28,379 bases of DNA from Haplosporangium gracile (lineage: Eukaryota > Mortierellomycota > Mortierellomycetes > Mortierellales > Mortierellaceae). The stretch covers positions 1 through 28,379 of the forward strand of contig JAAAUF010000543.1 in the NCBI GenBank assembly GCA_015499985.1. The letters run 5' to 3'. Below the pieces are notes generated by a model, which was not told where the DNA came from, searched no databases, and saw only the letters and a program-made list of their open reading frames with translations. The translations under genes and the position numbers were made by a program. Below, one piece after another: positions 1 through 10,636 of this stretch (position 1 is its first letter; each line of letters opens with the position of its first letter).

Positions 1-376
1 AAAAGGCTGGTGCAGTCCAAGCCACTCAAAAACAAGTTCAAAATCCCTTTCACGCTATCAAGAGAGCCCTTCTCAGTATGAGCCCGCCAGACACTTGAAA
101 AAAAAAATGGACCCGTTGTTGCCGCCAAAAAAAAATATCAACCAAGACATTAACGGGCACAGTTTTATATGGAAGCATTGATGGATGATGGTACAAAAAT
201 ACTGAATAAAAGAACAACCAAACGAATGGTTTTTTTAAATACATCTGACTATTTGAAGGAGAAAAAAGAGAAAACAACTCCATCTTCACCTCCAAAACAA
301 AAAGCGGGAACCCTTTCCATCACCAAACAAAGGGCATCTTTTTCCCATTTTCATACAAAAAAAACGCAGCCATCCA
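1..376. other. Intergenic, 3' flank of methyltransferase gene
   Basis: No convincing gene is visible. The stretch is A/T-rich with several A-runs, and short open frames on both strands lack family resemblance or splice support. It probably holds the 3' UTR of the minus-strand methyltransferase that stops at 377. Confidence 0.5.
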
Positions 377-3300
377 TTACTCAGGCAACGGTACTCTCGC
401 CGCCTCACTCGGAGAGGACAACGTCGCCTCAGGACCAGGATCAGGCAGAATAGCATGCACAGGTCCGGGATCTGGCACAGGTGGACCAGGAGGTGCCATC
501 TTCACAAACACAGCCTCACTCTCATGAAGCCCACCGCCTTCATCCTCTTCAAAGTCACCCTCAACAGGAGTAAGGTATCGCAAGGGTGTCTCAACCAGAC
601 TCTCCACATCCGCATCCCCATCCCCGTCATGTACCGGTTTTATCACTGGCTCGGCTGGGCATTGGTCTCGGTCGTGGTGCGAGACTTGGCTGGCGATCTC
701 AATTGTATCTTCGGCCCCTGGTTCGACGTCGATTTCGGAGTCTGGATCGCCAGGATCCTGGATATCGTCGTCCTGGAGAGCAATCAAAATCTCAGATCCT
801 CCATCTTCCTCCGCATCGCCACCATCGTCATCGTCAGGGCCAACATCCAAACTCTCTTCGGTGTCAGGCTCCTTCTGCTGGGCGTCGTCTTCTTCCTCTT
901 CGGTGCGGATCGGTATCTTGGTTGCAGAAGAACTTCCAACTCCAACAAAAGGATCAGTCGCGACAGCAACGGTAGCAATAACAGGAACAGCAGCGGTGGC
1001 GGCAATAGTAGTAATCGCGGCAAGGGCATTAGGAGCCGACGGACCAGACTCCCCACCTCCCTCACCGCCTCCTTCCTCACCACCTCCTTCCTCGCCACCA
1101 AATGTAGGAGTAATAACAGTTGACAAGAGACTATTCTTGTGCGCGACAGAATTAATCTGCTGTTGGTAGTGATGATACTGCTGCTGGTGGTACATGGACG
1201 GGTGGTGTGCAGGCGGCGTAACAGGCGTGTGGTTAAAGTAATCCTGCTCGCTCTCCTTCACCTGCTCTTGCGATTGCTGGGCTTCTGGGTCACCATTACT
1301 CTTGACGGACTCTTGGCGGCGCAGGCCACCATACCCGATTCGAGGACTGTGAAGACCACCGGCGGTCGGGGACGCGGAGGTGACAGGGGCACTGGCTGAT
1401 CCAGATCCAGATTCGGCGGAGATGCTGTTGTTCCGGTTCGAGTTTCGGGAGCTGCTGCGTATTGAGAGCGCGGCGACAGAGGTCGGTGTCAGGGGTGTCG
1501 GTGTCGCTATAATTGCAACTGCGAAATCCTGATTGGTGTTTATTTGGTCAAACGTCTCGAGGGCATCCTGAGTCAAGGAGGCGACCAACCCATGCCGGTT
1601 CATCTTGCGTGCCGTCGGTGCCATCATACCAACCTCACCCTCTTCCTCATTCTGCAGACGACCTTCCGCCTTCTCTCCTTGGCCTGTGTCTGAGGAGAAG
1701 GCCTTGGGGGAAGGAGAACCGGGGTCGGATGCGGATCTGGATGCGAGGAATCGGTGACGGAGGCTTGGGGAGGACACCTTCTGGATCAAGGTGTTGGCCA
1801 TGATGTGAGAGGTATCCGACTGTTGGTCTACCGGCTCACGATCACTCTCACCACCATTGTTGCTCTTGGCCTCCGCAGCAGCAGCACCTTCCAGCTTCTG
1901 CAAGTTATTAACAGCCCGGTTATAAGCAGCAGCAGCTCCCAGAGAAGGAAAAGTCGACACTGAGGCCTTATTCAAATTCGGGGACAAGATCTCCTGCTCG
2001 ATTTGGGACAAGAGGTACTGTTGTTTGAGCTCGACAATATCGACTTTTTGGGCATAGGCGATATAAAAATTGTTGTATGACCGGACCTCTTTGACGGAAG
2101 ACAAGAAGTTTGCATGGGAGTATGGCGTGGCTTTGGCGGCGGGGTTGGTTAAAGAGATGGGGGAAATGGTGGCATCCTTGATCAGTTGGTTGACCAAGTT
2201 TGACCATGCTAGATGGGTGCACAGGCGCTGGTCGAAACTCGTCACTCGCTCCTTCGACTTGGACGGATCACTATTGCTGGCCTCGGATTCCTCAGAGGCT
2301 GCAGCAGCCTCAGCAAAGCGACTCTGCATCTCTTGCTGGAACTGTCGGTGGTACTGATCCATGACGAGCCCCGAGAGCGTGGCATCCATGATCAACGGCT
2401 CAAGCTCGTGCAAGAAAGTTGTGAAACACTGCTGCCAGAGCTCTCCAACTTTGCCTCCCCAGGGGCCAAAGGGGAGTGAGATCTTGGAGATGGTCAATTG
2501 ATCAAGACCATAGGGTTCTGTAGGGAGGATGCAAGAGCCAGTTCGGTACTGTGAGTCGCGATGGGTCTCGGGGTTGGTCTCGGCGATGGCTGCGTCCATG
2601 GTGGCGTCGCAGTACTCTCGAAGGAACTTGGGGAGTGACTTGACCAGGTCTGGGTCTAAGTTGCCGTGAATCAATCCCGTCTTGATCTATTCAATCAGAA
2701 GTGCAAAAAGAATTATTAAAACCATCCATTCGTCGTGTTACTCAACAACGCAAACGCTTTTTCAACTTTCAAATGCTTTGTTATCAACTTACCCATTCGT
2801 TGATGCGGGTACCAGTCTCGTTAGCCTTCTTGATACAAGGGTCCATATCCACAAATTCAATCCACCCCTCCTTCTTGGTAACACGAACCAGCTCAGAAAG
2901 TAAGTCCGGGAAACTGTTTAGGTTGTAACCCCAAAGGACCAGTCGAACCCGACAAAAGTCGAACGTGTTGTCGGGGAAGGGCAAACCACGGATCGTATCG
3001 ACCTTGTGGAAGAAACAGTTGCTGGGCATCGATTCCAACATCGCGGGGGGTACCTTCATCGATGGATCAATGGATGACGACGATCTATTGGTGGCGAATG
3101 TGGGGCTGCTCTGGAGACTGGAATGCTTGGAGGCGAATGGAGTTGCGTTGGGAGAACCCGTGTTTGAGGTCACAGAGTTGGGTGACACTCGAGGACGACG
3201 CTTTCTTGTGGGGACGACTGCATCGACTCCGTGGATCTCTGTCAAAGGAAACTCTAACGCCATGTCCCGCATCCATAGTCCTGCACCGCACCCGACTAAA

Positions 3301-5569
3301 CAGATTTAAAAAAAAAAAGGAGAAAGCGAAGGCATTAGTATTAGCAAACAAATTCGCAGCATTACAGCAAATAAACAAGGAGTTAAAAAAAAAGGAACCA
3401 CTACTCACCATCAAGCACGGAACCGAGTTCATCCTTGTTCAGTGGAGCATGATAGTTGCCCTTGAAAAAGTACTTGAGTAAGGCGTGTTGCTGTGCCTGC
3501 TGTTCGAGACTCTGTTGGGCCATCTGCTCCAGACTGAAGATCGGTTCACCGCCCGAAGGTCTCGCGGGCACTGTGGGTGACGCTGTCGTCGTGGTAGGCG
3601 GTGTGGTAGGGGACGGAGCCGGGGTAATCTTGCCCTGGGAACTGGGATCTGACGTGGTCGGAGAGGGAAACAGCAGCAGAGCTGAGTCCCGATTGATCGC
3701 GTCTTGAACACCCGTTTGGACATCCTGCCCCTCCATCCAGTGATAGTTGGCTGTGCTGACCGACGACAGGGATTCACGTGCCGAGGAGTTGGCGGTCCGA
3801 GTGCTGAGAGTGTGTGCCGGGTGACGTTTAGGTGACACAGGGGTATCTCTAGCAGCAGCGGCAGTGGTACCAGAGCCATCAACAGGAGAGGTCAGAGGAG
3901 ACGAGATTCGCTTCGGATTCAATGACGAAGAGGTCGAGTGACGTGGGCTTGAGTACTGACTCTGTCTGTCGTTGGGGGTGTAGACTTCTGCAAGACTAGG
4001 CGTGTTTACTCCGGTGGCCATAGCACTGACTGGTGATCCTGCAAGCGAAATCTCCGAGGCATGTCTGTCGGAAAGGATTAAATTGTTGTTGTTGTTGTTG
4101 TTGCTGTTGTTGTTGTGAGTGCCATCGCCTACGCTTTCGTCGTCTGTCCTCGACTTGAAACTGTGGTTGTCGCCGAGGTACCTTGACCCAGGTAAGGAAA
4201 GGATCGATGCATTCTCAGAGGCAGAGGTAGATGAGGTCTCAATTTGTTGATTCTGCAGGTAAAGACGGACTTGGTTGCTGTTGAAACGGGAGGATTCGGC
4301 AGGACCATCGGGTTGGGCTATATTGGTCTTGCTGTTCCGATGGTGGTACTTCCGCTGTTTGAAACTCGACTGCGATGCATTGGAGGGGGAGGGCGAGAGG
4401 GTGGTCGCAAAGGTCGAACCCGAAATGGGCTTGCTCTTGGTTGTGTTCTTTTTGTGGTTGCACTCGGAGGACGAGAACATAGAACTAGCTCGACTATTTT
4501 GGCTACGAAGACTCTCGGATCGACTTAATCTGCCTGCCGTGGGCTCAATTTTACGCCCTTCTGCAGCTGTGGCTGAAACAAATGCTGCAGCATTGACAGT
4601 ATTGTTGGCATTACGCAAGGTAGTCTCCTTCCAAAGACTATGTGGGTCTTGGAAAGACGAGATCAAGGCGGTGGAACCGGGAGGAGGGGGGTAGTGGCCT
4701 GCTGCAGGTGAATCAAAGGACGAGAGCAACGATGGACTGGCTATGAAAGTCGACGACTGCGGCTGTTGTTGAGAGGACGAGAACGGAATAGAGGGGACAG
4801 GAGCCTTGTAAGCACCAGCGTTGGGCTTGGGAGGCTCGACATATGCGTGGGTCTGCTGCTGATACCGGTTGGCTTCGAGACTCCGACGGAAGCTGTTCTT
4901 TCTCGGGGGGACTGGCTGCTCGGTCGAGAGGGAGGAAAAGGATGGGTCTCGACTGTAGTTGCCTGCATCCATCGTGATCTTGGATTCGATAATAGGTGAG
5001 CTGATATCGATGACCCTGTGGCTGTTGTGGTGGCCCTGCTCGGACTCTTGACGACGACGAGAGGAGAGATTGCTCTTGCGGCTCTTGAGAAGAGAGAAGG
5101 AAGGCAGGCCAGAAGGCTGTGTTCGGGACTGGGTAGTGCTGCCTTGAGGGTGGACATTTCCACTGCTGTTCCTTGCGCTCGTTCGTTCGTCGTTGTTGTC
5201 GGTGACAGGGCTGACAGTGGAGTTGATGCGTCCTTGGCCTTGGTAGAGATCCTGGTTGTCGTAGTTGTTCATCGGGCTGTAGTAGACGCTCTCCTCCAGC
5301 GCACGCTGATCCCTCTGCTTCAGTGGTGGTTGCTGCTGTGGTTGGTCATGCTGCTGAGTGTTGGGACTAGTACTACTACTAGAACCCCATTGAGCTGGGT
5401 TCTGAGGGACGACAGACGCCTCGGAGAGGGCCCGAGGTCGACCACCAGGTGTCGTCGATGTGGTGGGTGTGTTGCTGGTGTTGTTGTTGTTGTTGGACTT
5501 TTTCGATTTTCGTGAGAGGGATTGGGTGTGGCGATTCTTCTTTTTAATTTTTGAGGGTGTTGAGCCCAT
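377..5569 (-). CDS. Large LaeA-like SAM-dependent methyltransferase with disordered arms
   Basis: Three exons are placed: 5569-3409, 3295-2793 and 2686-377. The product is about 1657 residues. The first intron splits SAM motif I: exon 1 ends in VLD and exon 2 continues VGCGAGLW (about residues 718-728). Downstream are GVD (beta-2 acidic residue), GLPFPDNTFDF and the WIEFVDMDP strand, typical of class I methyltransferases of the LaeA/TAM type, which in fungi are linked to regulation of development and secondary metabolism. A low-complexity insert of roughly 70 residues sits inside the fold after GVD. About 700 residues of Ser/Asn/Pro/Gln-rich sequence precede the domain and about 640 Ser- and acid-rich residues follow it. 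The protein starts MGSTPSKIKKK, which fits N-myristoylation plus a polybasic patch. Substrate is unknown. The first ATG of the open frame is used as start. Confidence 0.88.
4083..4117. repeat. GTT/AAC trinucleotide microsatellite in coding sequence
   Basis: This is a near-perfect run of TTG triplets on the plus strand with one GCT interruption. It encodes a poly-Asn tract in the disordered N-terminal arm of the methyltransferase on the minus strand. Such tracts usually vary in length between strains. Confidence 0.85.
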
Positions 5570-6050
5570 CTTTTTGGGGAGATGAGGGTATGTGGTCTGT
5601 GTTGACCGGGTTTGTTGTTTTGTTTGTTATTTTGTTATTTTGTTGTTGTTTGTTTGTAGGATGGGCGGAGGTAGTAATTATAATAGAGGGAAGGGGAATA
5701 TGGGTAAAGGAGGAGGATATGTGTGTGAATATGTAAAAGGGCGAGAAAAGTATATGCAAATATGAATATTATGATATGAATGTAGACAAAAAAAAAACTA
5801 AAAGGAAAAAAAAAGAAGGGTGACGAAGAGTGAAGAAGAAGAAGAAGAAGAGAAGAGAAAAAAAAAAGAGAGAAGAAAAGAGAAAACGAAAAAAAAAAAA
5901 CTCTTCTCTTGAATTGTTTTCCCCCCTCCCTCTCCTTCGTCACCGCCAGTCATTGACTGCTGCATTGTCTCTCTTTTTCATTTCGTTCCTCTACTTCCCG
6001 CCAGGCCTCGGACCACAACTCGGTCGGACCTCATACCTCCCACACACATT
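5570..6050. promoter_or_regulatory. Divergent intergenic region with purine/pyrimidine tracts
   Basis: This region lies between the methyltransferase start (minus strand) and a candidate small plus-strand gene. The part from about 5786 to 5910 is almost pure A/G on the plus strand, including a GAA run at 5834-5851. The methyltransferase would therefore have a C/T-rich leader or core promoter, a common fungal pattern. No long open frame here looks real; the apparent ones are low-complexity Lys/Glu or Phe/Ser translations. Confidence 0.45.
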
Positions 6051-6309
6051 ATGCGTAAGTAATTCAATCCAATCCAGCCATAAAAAAGGGGATGAAGTCA
6101 TTGCAATAAAGAGCCCACTCAAAATATATTCTCTTTCCTCTCAGTCAGGGCCCAAGACATACAGAGAACCGCAACACCCTGCCTGGATCTTGGATATGAA
6201 ACAAGAGAAAAGAAAGACCACGCTTGTTGTCGTGGTTGCTGGTGTTGTGGGTTGTTGGTGTTGCTATCCATACACCCAGTTCCTTAGTCATCATTGTCCA
6301 ATCGACTAA
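6051..6309 (+). CDS. Candidate small spliced gene, about 54-residue membrane peptide
   Basis: An ATGC is followed at once by the consensus donor GTAAGT (6055). A pyrimidine-rich acceptor with tandem AGs ends at 6144 and 6148. Using the second AG, exon 2 (6149-6309) continues in frame as MRPKTYREPQHPAWILDMK, then a Lys/Arg-rich stretch, then TLVVVVAGVVGCWCC, a likely single membrane segment with a Cys cluster, ending in TAA. Using the first AG gives a different reading frame of 48 residues. No family is recognised. The alternative is a spliced non-coding leader. Support is the strong donor/acceptor pair and the protein-like composition. No homology was tested. Confidence 0.3.
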
Positions 6310-6494
6310 TCGACTCGACATTCAATGTCTTTGCATGGCCCCCTCTTTGTCAATTAGCAGCGTCCGTTGAACTGCCTGAAATAATATGCCTTGCTCTCTC
6401 GCTTTTCCTCTCCTTTCTCCCTGCGTCTTTTTCTCCCTTTTATGCTCTCCCTGTGCCTTTTCCTTTCTTTTACGTTCTCCCTGCGTCTTTTTCA

Positions 6495-6525
<31 letters not shown>

Positions 6526-6985
6526 CCTCGGTCTCCCTTTTTTCTCTAACTCTCTCTCCCTCTTGGAGTTGAGTTGAGTCCGTCCCTTCCTCTTTTTCCT
6601 TTCTCCTGTCTGTGTGTCTGTCTCCCGAAAAAATATTTTCCTCCATTTTACCGCCAATTTTTTCATATGCCCAAACAATGGCCTATCAGAATCACGTATC
6701 AAACATATCACACACATACTACGGGCGGAGATGGATGCATTTCTTTTTTTTCATGGACAAGCAAACAACAGAAAAGGGTTCATACACACATATGCCTTTT
6801 AATTTTTTGTCATCGCATGTCGAGGGACGCTGAGCAAATCCATCGCCATGCACACCTTAGGGAGATCCGCTTCTTTTAATATCTTTTCTTCTCTTCTATC
6901 GTACCGATTGTCCCTTGCCTCCTCCTCCTCCTCCTTTTCCTCCTCTCTCATCCCTACATCGTAACTTTTAAACTCCACACAGACA
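6310..6985. other. Intergenic, C/T-rich, no gene seen
   Basis: Apart from the tandem repeat and CT microsatellite, the stretch holds only pyrimidine-rich sequence with short T-runs and a CCTCCTCCTCCTCC run near 6920. No open frame resembles a protein family. It separates the candidate small gene from the convergent 5'-nucleotidase relic. Confidence 0.5.
6415..6525. repeat. 30-bp tandem repeat and CT microsatellite
   Basis: About 2.6 copies of a 30-bp C/T-rich unit carry the core CTCCCTGCGTCTTTTTC, with units beginning near 6421, 6451 and 6481. They run into a CT dinucleotide repeat at about 6493-6520. Apparent open frames across it are low-complexity translations of the repeat. Confidence 0.75.
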
Positions 6986-7030
6986 CGTGGCGTTCATCGA
7001 CAGCAGTGCGCATAGGCTCGATGCATCTGC

Positions 7031-8356
7031 TCAGGGCCCTCCGGAAACTGCCTCCTCAAATACCCAGGCATCCCTGGAGGCCAGCCTTCCCGGCGTACAA
7101 GATAACTCATCAAATTCACCATTCTCATTACAATCCCTCGCCATCCCCGGCCCCACATTTCGAATCCTGCCATCGATATACGGAATAATGCACTTTTCTG
7201 TCTCAACATACGCCACCAAGGTCTCATCCATCCTCTCTAATGTAATTTGATGAGGATGTTGTCCTCTCCAGTCATCGCAAAGTCCATGGTGACGACGGAG
7301 TAGGTCTGCGCGGGGACGATGCGACGCCAGTTCTTAATTCGGTCCTGGATCTCGGCTTTGATGATGTGTGACGAATCGTTGGCTGGTTTTGTGGAGTCGT
7401 AGGTGAATCGGAGGCCAACGCCTTGAATAAACGACATGACGTCCTTTCCAATTTCGATATTCTTGCCCGCTCATCCTTCCACTATCAAGGCAAAGATACC
7501 CACACATTCACATCCTCATCCTCATCCATACCCACCCGACATAAAACAAAGGCACTTACAGGAGTAATGTACTCAATGACACTAATCCCATAATTCTCAA
7601 TAATAGTATACAGCTTTGCCAATTTCACCAAGTTCTGGTTCTTCGAAAAGTCAATATTGTAACAGATGACGGGCATGTTTAGTTTTGCCCAGAAACGTTT
7701 GATGACATCGGGACCGTCGTCCCATTCCTGGTTCCCCGACCGTCGTTGCGTCGTAGCCAAGGTTGTTCATGATTTTTGAGGTTACGTTTCCTTTGTAATA
7801 CGAGTAGAACAGCGTGCTCTATTGAATCGAGTTTAGAGATCGAAAGAGCTGACGTTAATCTTGGTAGAGATAAGGTGAGGGAGAGTACTAATCGTTACGA
7901 TAATGTATATCAACTTGGTGCCTTACTTGGAAGTAAACGAGAGATTTATATAGGAGAAAGTAGTTCCTTTGCACTTTACAAACACAAAGACAATCGTTTT
8001 AACATTGTTACACAACTCAAATCCGCAACCCTCCTCTTTACCTCATCACCACCATCAAGCAATGAAGAATCCTTCCTCGCAGCACGAAGTTTCTGAACAA
8101 GTGTCTTGTGTCGCGCCGCACTATCATAATACTTTCCCGCCGCAGTATCCGCCGCGGTGTAGACGGTTCCTAACGCGTTTGCTGGATTGACACGTGAATT
8201 CATATCGTTGGTGTGAATGATGGTGATGTTGAGCCAGCCGTCTGTCTGTGCTTGGACTTGGATATTTGTTGTAGAGAGGGAGAGGAGGGCAGCGGTGGTT
8301 GGGATGAGGAGGGAAAGGAGTCTTGAGGAACGGGGGTCTCTTTCTTTAAGCCTCAT
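7031..8356 (-). pseudogene. Decayed secreted 5'-nucleotidase / metallophosphoesterase
   Basis: The start at 8356 gives a signal-peptide-like N-terminus (about 36 residues), then LNITIIHTNDMNSRVNPAN and a SLLDGGDE block, the first metallophosphoesterase motifs of the UshA/NT5E family. Later pieces are LFYSYYKGNVTSKIMNNLGY, NQEWDDGPDVIKRFWAKLN and ENYGISVIEYITP. Further 3' come GLRFTYD and TMDFAMTGED (C-terminal nucleotidase domain, about 7237-7437) and a tail LVAYVETEKCIIPYIDGR (about 7150-7227). Lesions: family HTNDMH reads MN; the NHE motif reads NQE; an extra G in a GGGG run near 7735-7742 shifts frame; a further frameshift lies near 7230-7245; and 250-300 codons between ITP and the C-terminal domain are absent. 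An ancestral intron is still visible (GAG|GTAAAG near 8047). Confidence 0.8.
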
Positions 8357-9616
8357 TGTGTATTTTTCTCCTCTGAATGTATGGGTGTGAGAAATGAGAA
8401 GGAGGGGGTGAAGGGTGGGAAAGAGATGAGTATTTGAACGCTTTTTTGTTCAAGGTAAACCAAGTTGAATGATCTCGTTATGTTTTTCTTTGGTAAGTAA
8501 GGAAAGGAATGTCTAGGGGTATGAAGTATGTGTATACAGGATTACAAGGAGAGACGACTTCGTCTACGGTCACACATGCGAATTGCACTGGTAAGATATA
8601 TATATATTTTTTGTCAAGCTCGAAAAATCAAGGAAAGAGGGTGTTTGCTTTTCTTTACTTTCTCGCATCCACGTTATGATGATCCATGTCAACAGCCATC
8701 GTTGGGTTCACAATCTTGTTGCCATCATTATTGGGATTCGAACAACATGCTACAGGATCTACCTTATTTTCAGACCGTTGTTCAACAGTGATCCTCGCCT
8801 CACAACCATCGTTCAATCATCTACGCACTCCTTTTTTTTTTTCTTATCGTGCTCGATCAAATAATCTCATTTCAAAAACATGATTTCGCCCAAAGCATGT
8901 ACAGAGTATCTCGTTTTTTTTTGTCACGTCTCACATTCTTCATTTTTTTTTCGTTCACTATCTGTTTTCCTTTGCCTCTCTTCTCCCTCTCAATCCAACC
9001 ATAAAATAAAGAAAAGACGCGCGATGAAATAGACTAAAGGCTCATGAAAAATACGTGAACACTTTCTTTCATCCTGTTAGCCAACCGCCCGTCAAAGCAG
9101 GGACCAACTCGATGTCGACGTCTAAAATCGTCCTTTGCAACATCAAAAAAAAAAATGAAAAAAGTTGCTTTCACACTACAAAAATAAATAAACATATTGG
9201 CTTTCGCAAACAAAGAGTGAAAGGAATGTCGAGCCTCACCAAAAAAAAAGAAAAAAAAAAATCAAAGGTGTCGACGTATCGGCGTTCAACAAGAAAAGAA
9301 AGCAGACAAGTATAAAAAAGAAAATATCTTCTTTAACAAAAACAGCAGCAAAGAACAATATCGTCCGATTGCATCGTCACTTTCCCAAGGCAACAATAAA
9401 ATCGTCCTATATAAAAAAAAATAAGAAATGGGTAACGACGAGAAAAAAAAAAACATGATAAGTTATCATGCTCAGTTTCTCACTTTTGCGAAAAAAAAAA
9501 AATATATATATATATTGAACGACAAGCTGAATTTTCTTTTTCTGCACAAGCTACCCTTCAACCAGCAGTTACTTATCATCCTCCTCCCTGTTTTTTTGTT
9601 CCCATTGTGATTATAG
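8357..9616. other. 1.26 kb intergenic with A/T tracts, no gene seen
   Basis: The stretch holds many A- and T-runs of 8-11 bases and two short TA microsatellites (near 8597-8608 and 9501-9514). Open frames here are short and low in complexity, without motifs or splice signals that join them. It lies between two decayed genes and may itself contain sequence too eroded to recognise. Confidence 0.45.
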
Positions 9617-10241
9617 GCGAGTCCGAATGCGGCCATTGTCGCTGTCCCTCTTCTGGAAGACAATGCCGATAATCCGGCAGTGTTGGATGCCATCACAGCG
9701 CTTAACACGGATGATGGCAATATGTCCGCATAGGAACAAATACATGTGCATCTCTCGCTTGTTGCGTGTTCAGATGGACAACATGCTCTCTACGCGGAAC
9801 GTCAACAAGCCAGTCAGCTGTTAATCCAGCTTACCACCATCTTTAGTCATGGCCACCCTAACGCCCTCACGGGATTGATCCCCGCCGAGAAAACTTCCTT
9901 GTTACAGTTTGTTGTGATCGAGAGACGTGCCTTAACAGCAGCTGTCAGGACGATCAGTCAAGCATTCCCCAACGTCTTGGAGGAGGAGGCCATTATCCTC
10001 TTAGTCGTCGAATCACCTCGATTGGAACGGGTGTCTTTGTCATTATTTTTTAAAAACAGTGTCAATCAACATCTGGACCACCGACGACGCCGCCAATGCC
10101 TTCGCATACATGAACCGGATGGGTACTACCCTCATGAACAGAGCCAACGAGTTACTGAAGGCTGCGGTTCACTCGGCCATGACCTTACAAGTGGATTTGC
10201 CATCGAGACGCGCCAAGTGGACCAGCATCTTTGATATATGA
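9617..10241 (+). pseudogene. Unrecognised broken gene fragment
   Basis: After an acceptor-like TTATAG, a protein-like frame opens with SPNAAIVAVPLLEDNADNPA and meets an in-frame TAG at 9731-9733. The same frame then runs on for about 100 codons (LVACSDGQHALYAERQQ, LTGLIPAEKTSLLQFVVIERR, AFPNVLEEEAIILLVVE). Near 10031-10060 the frame shifts; the continuation SINIWTTDDAANAFAYMNRM ends KWTSIFDI at a TGA at 10239-10241. The 29-base GTGTCT...ACAG segment at the shift cannot be a simple intron because removing it does not restore frame. The composition is that of a soluble helical protein. I do not recognise the family. No upstream exon was found. Confidence 0.5.
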
Positions 10242-10636
10242 TGATTATCGCCATACAGCAGGTAAATATTGACTTTGATAGTCAATTGACTATGAGAATT
10301 AAGACACGTTAAACGTCGAATATTCTCTCGTTACACTCTCTCGGTCTAATTCTCCTGCAACTTCTTTACAATTCGTTCCTTCAACTCCCTTTTTCTGCAG
10401 TGTTTAGTCATATTAGCAATACATCGACACCGTTGATTCATCGACAAAACCTTTTATTCTTCACTTTTGGAAGGATGTTCAAAGCACCATACATGTACAT
10501 TTTTGTATGAGATTGAGCCACCAAAAAAAAATTTATTTTTATGAACTAAAAAAAAAAAGAGAGAGAGTGCTGCAAACACAGGTATGAGGTGAGGGAGGTA
10601 TTGAAAAAAAAAACGAGCGACAAAAGACGATCTTCT
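10242..10636. other. Intergenic, convergent 3' ends
   Basis: No gene is seen. Near 10267-10292 the words TTGAC and GTCAA alternate, a small inverted repeat. A-runs near 10520-10560 and 10605 fit the 3' flank of the chitin deacetylase gene. Confidence 0.45.

Noticed and set aside
455..2479. Plus-strand open frames across the methyltransferase C-terminal exon
   Set aside because: They are antisense shadows of a long open minus-strand exon that carries family motifs and good splice junctions.
5830..5940. Long open frames on both strands in the A/G-rich tract
   Set aside because: Translations are pure low-complexity Lys/Glu or Phe/Ser; they reflect base composition.
4083..6520. Trinucleotide and CT repeats as a CRISPR-like array
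   Set aside because: No repeats of constant length separated by unique spacers; they are ordinary microsatellites and a degenerate tandem repeat.
8715..8765. GGGATTCGAAC resembling a reverse-strand tRNA T-loop
   Set aside because: Flanking bases do not form a T-stem, acceptor stem or anticodon arm.
10031..10059. 29-base GTGTCT...ACAG as a tiny intron
   Set aside because: Removing it does not bring the two frames into register, and it is shorter than other introns in the window.
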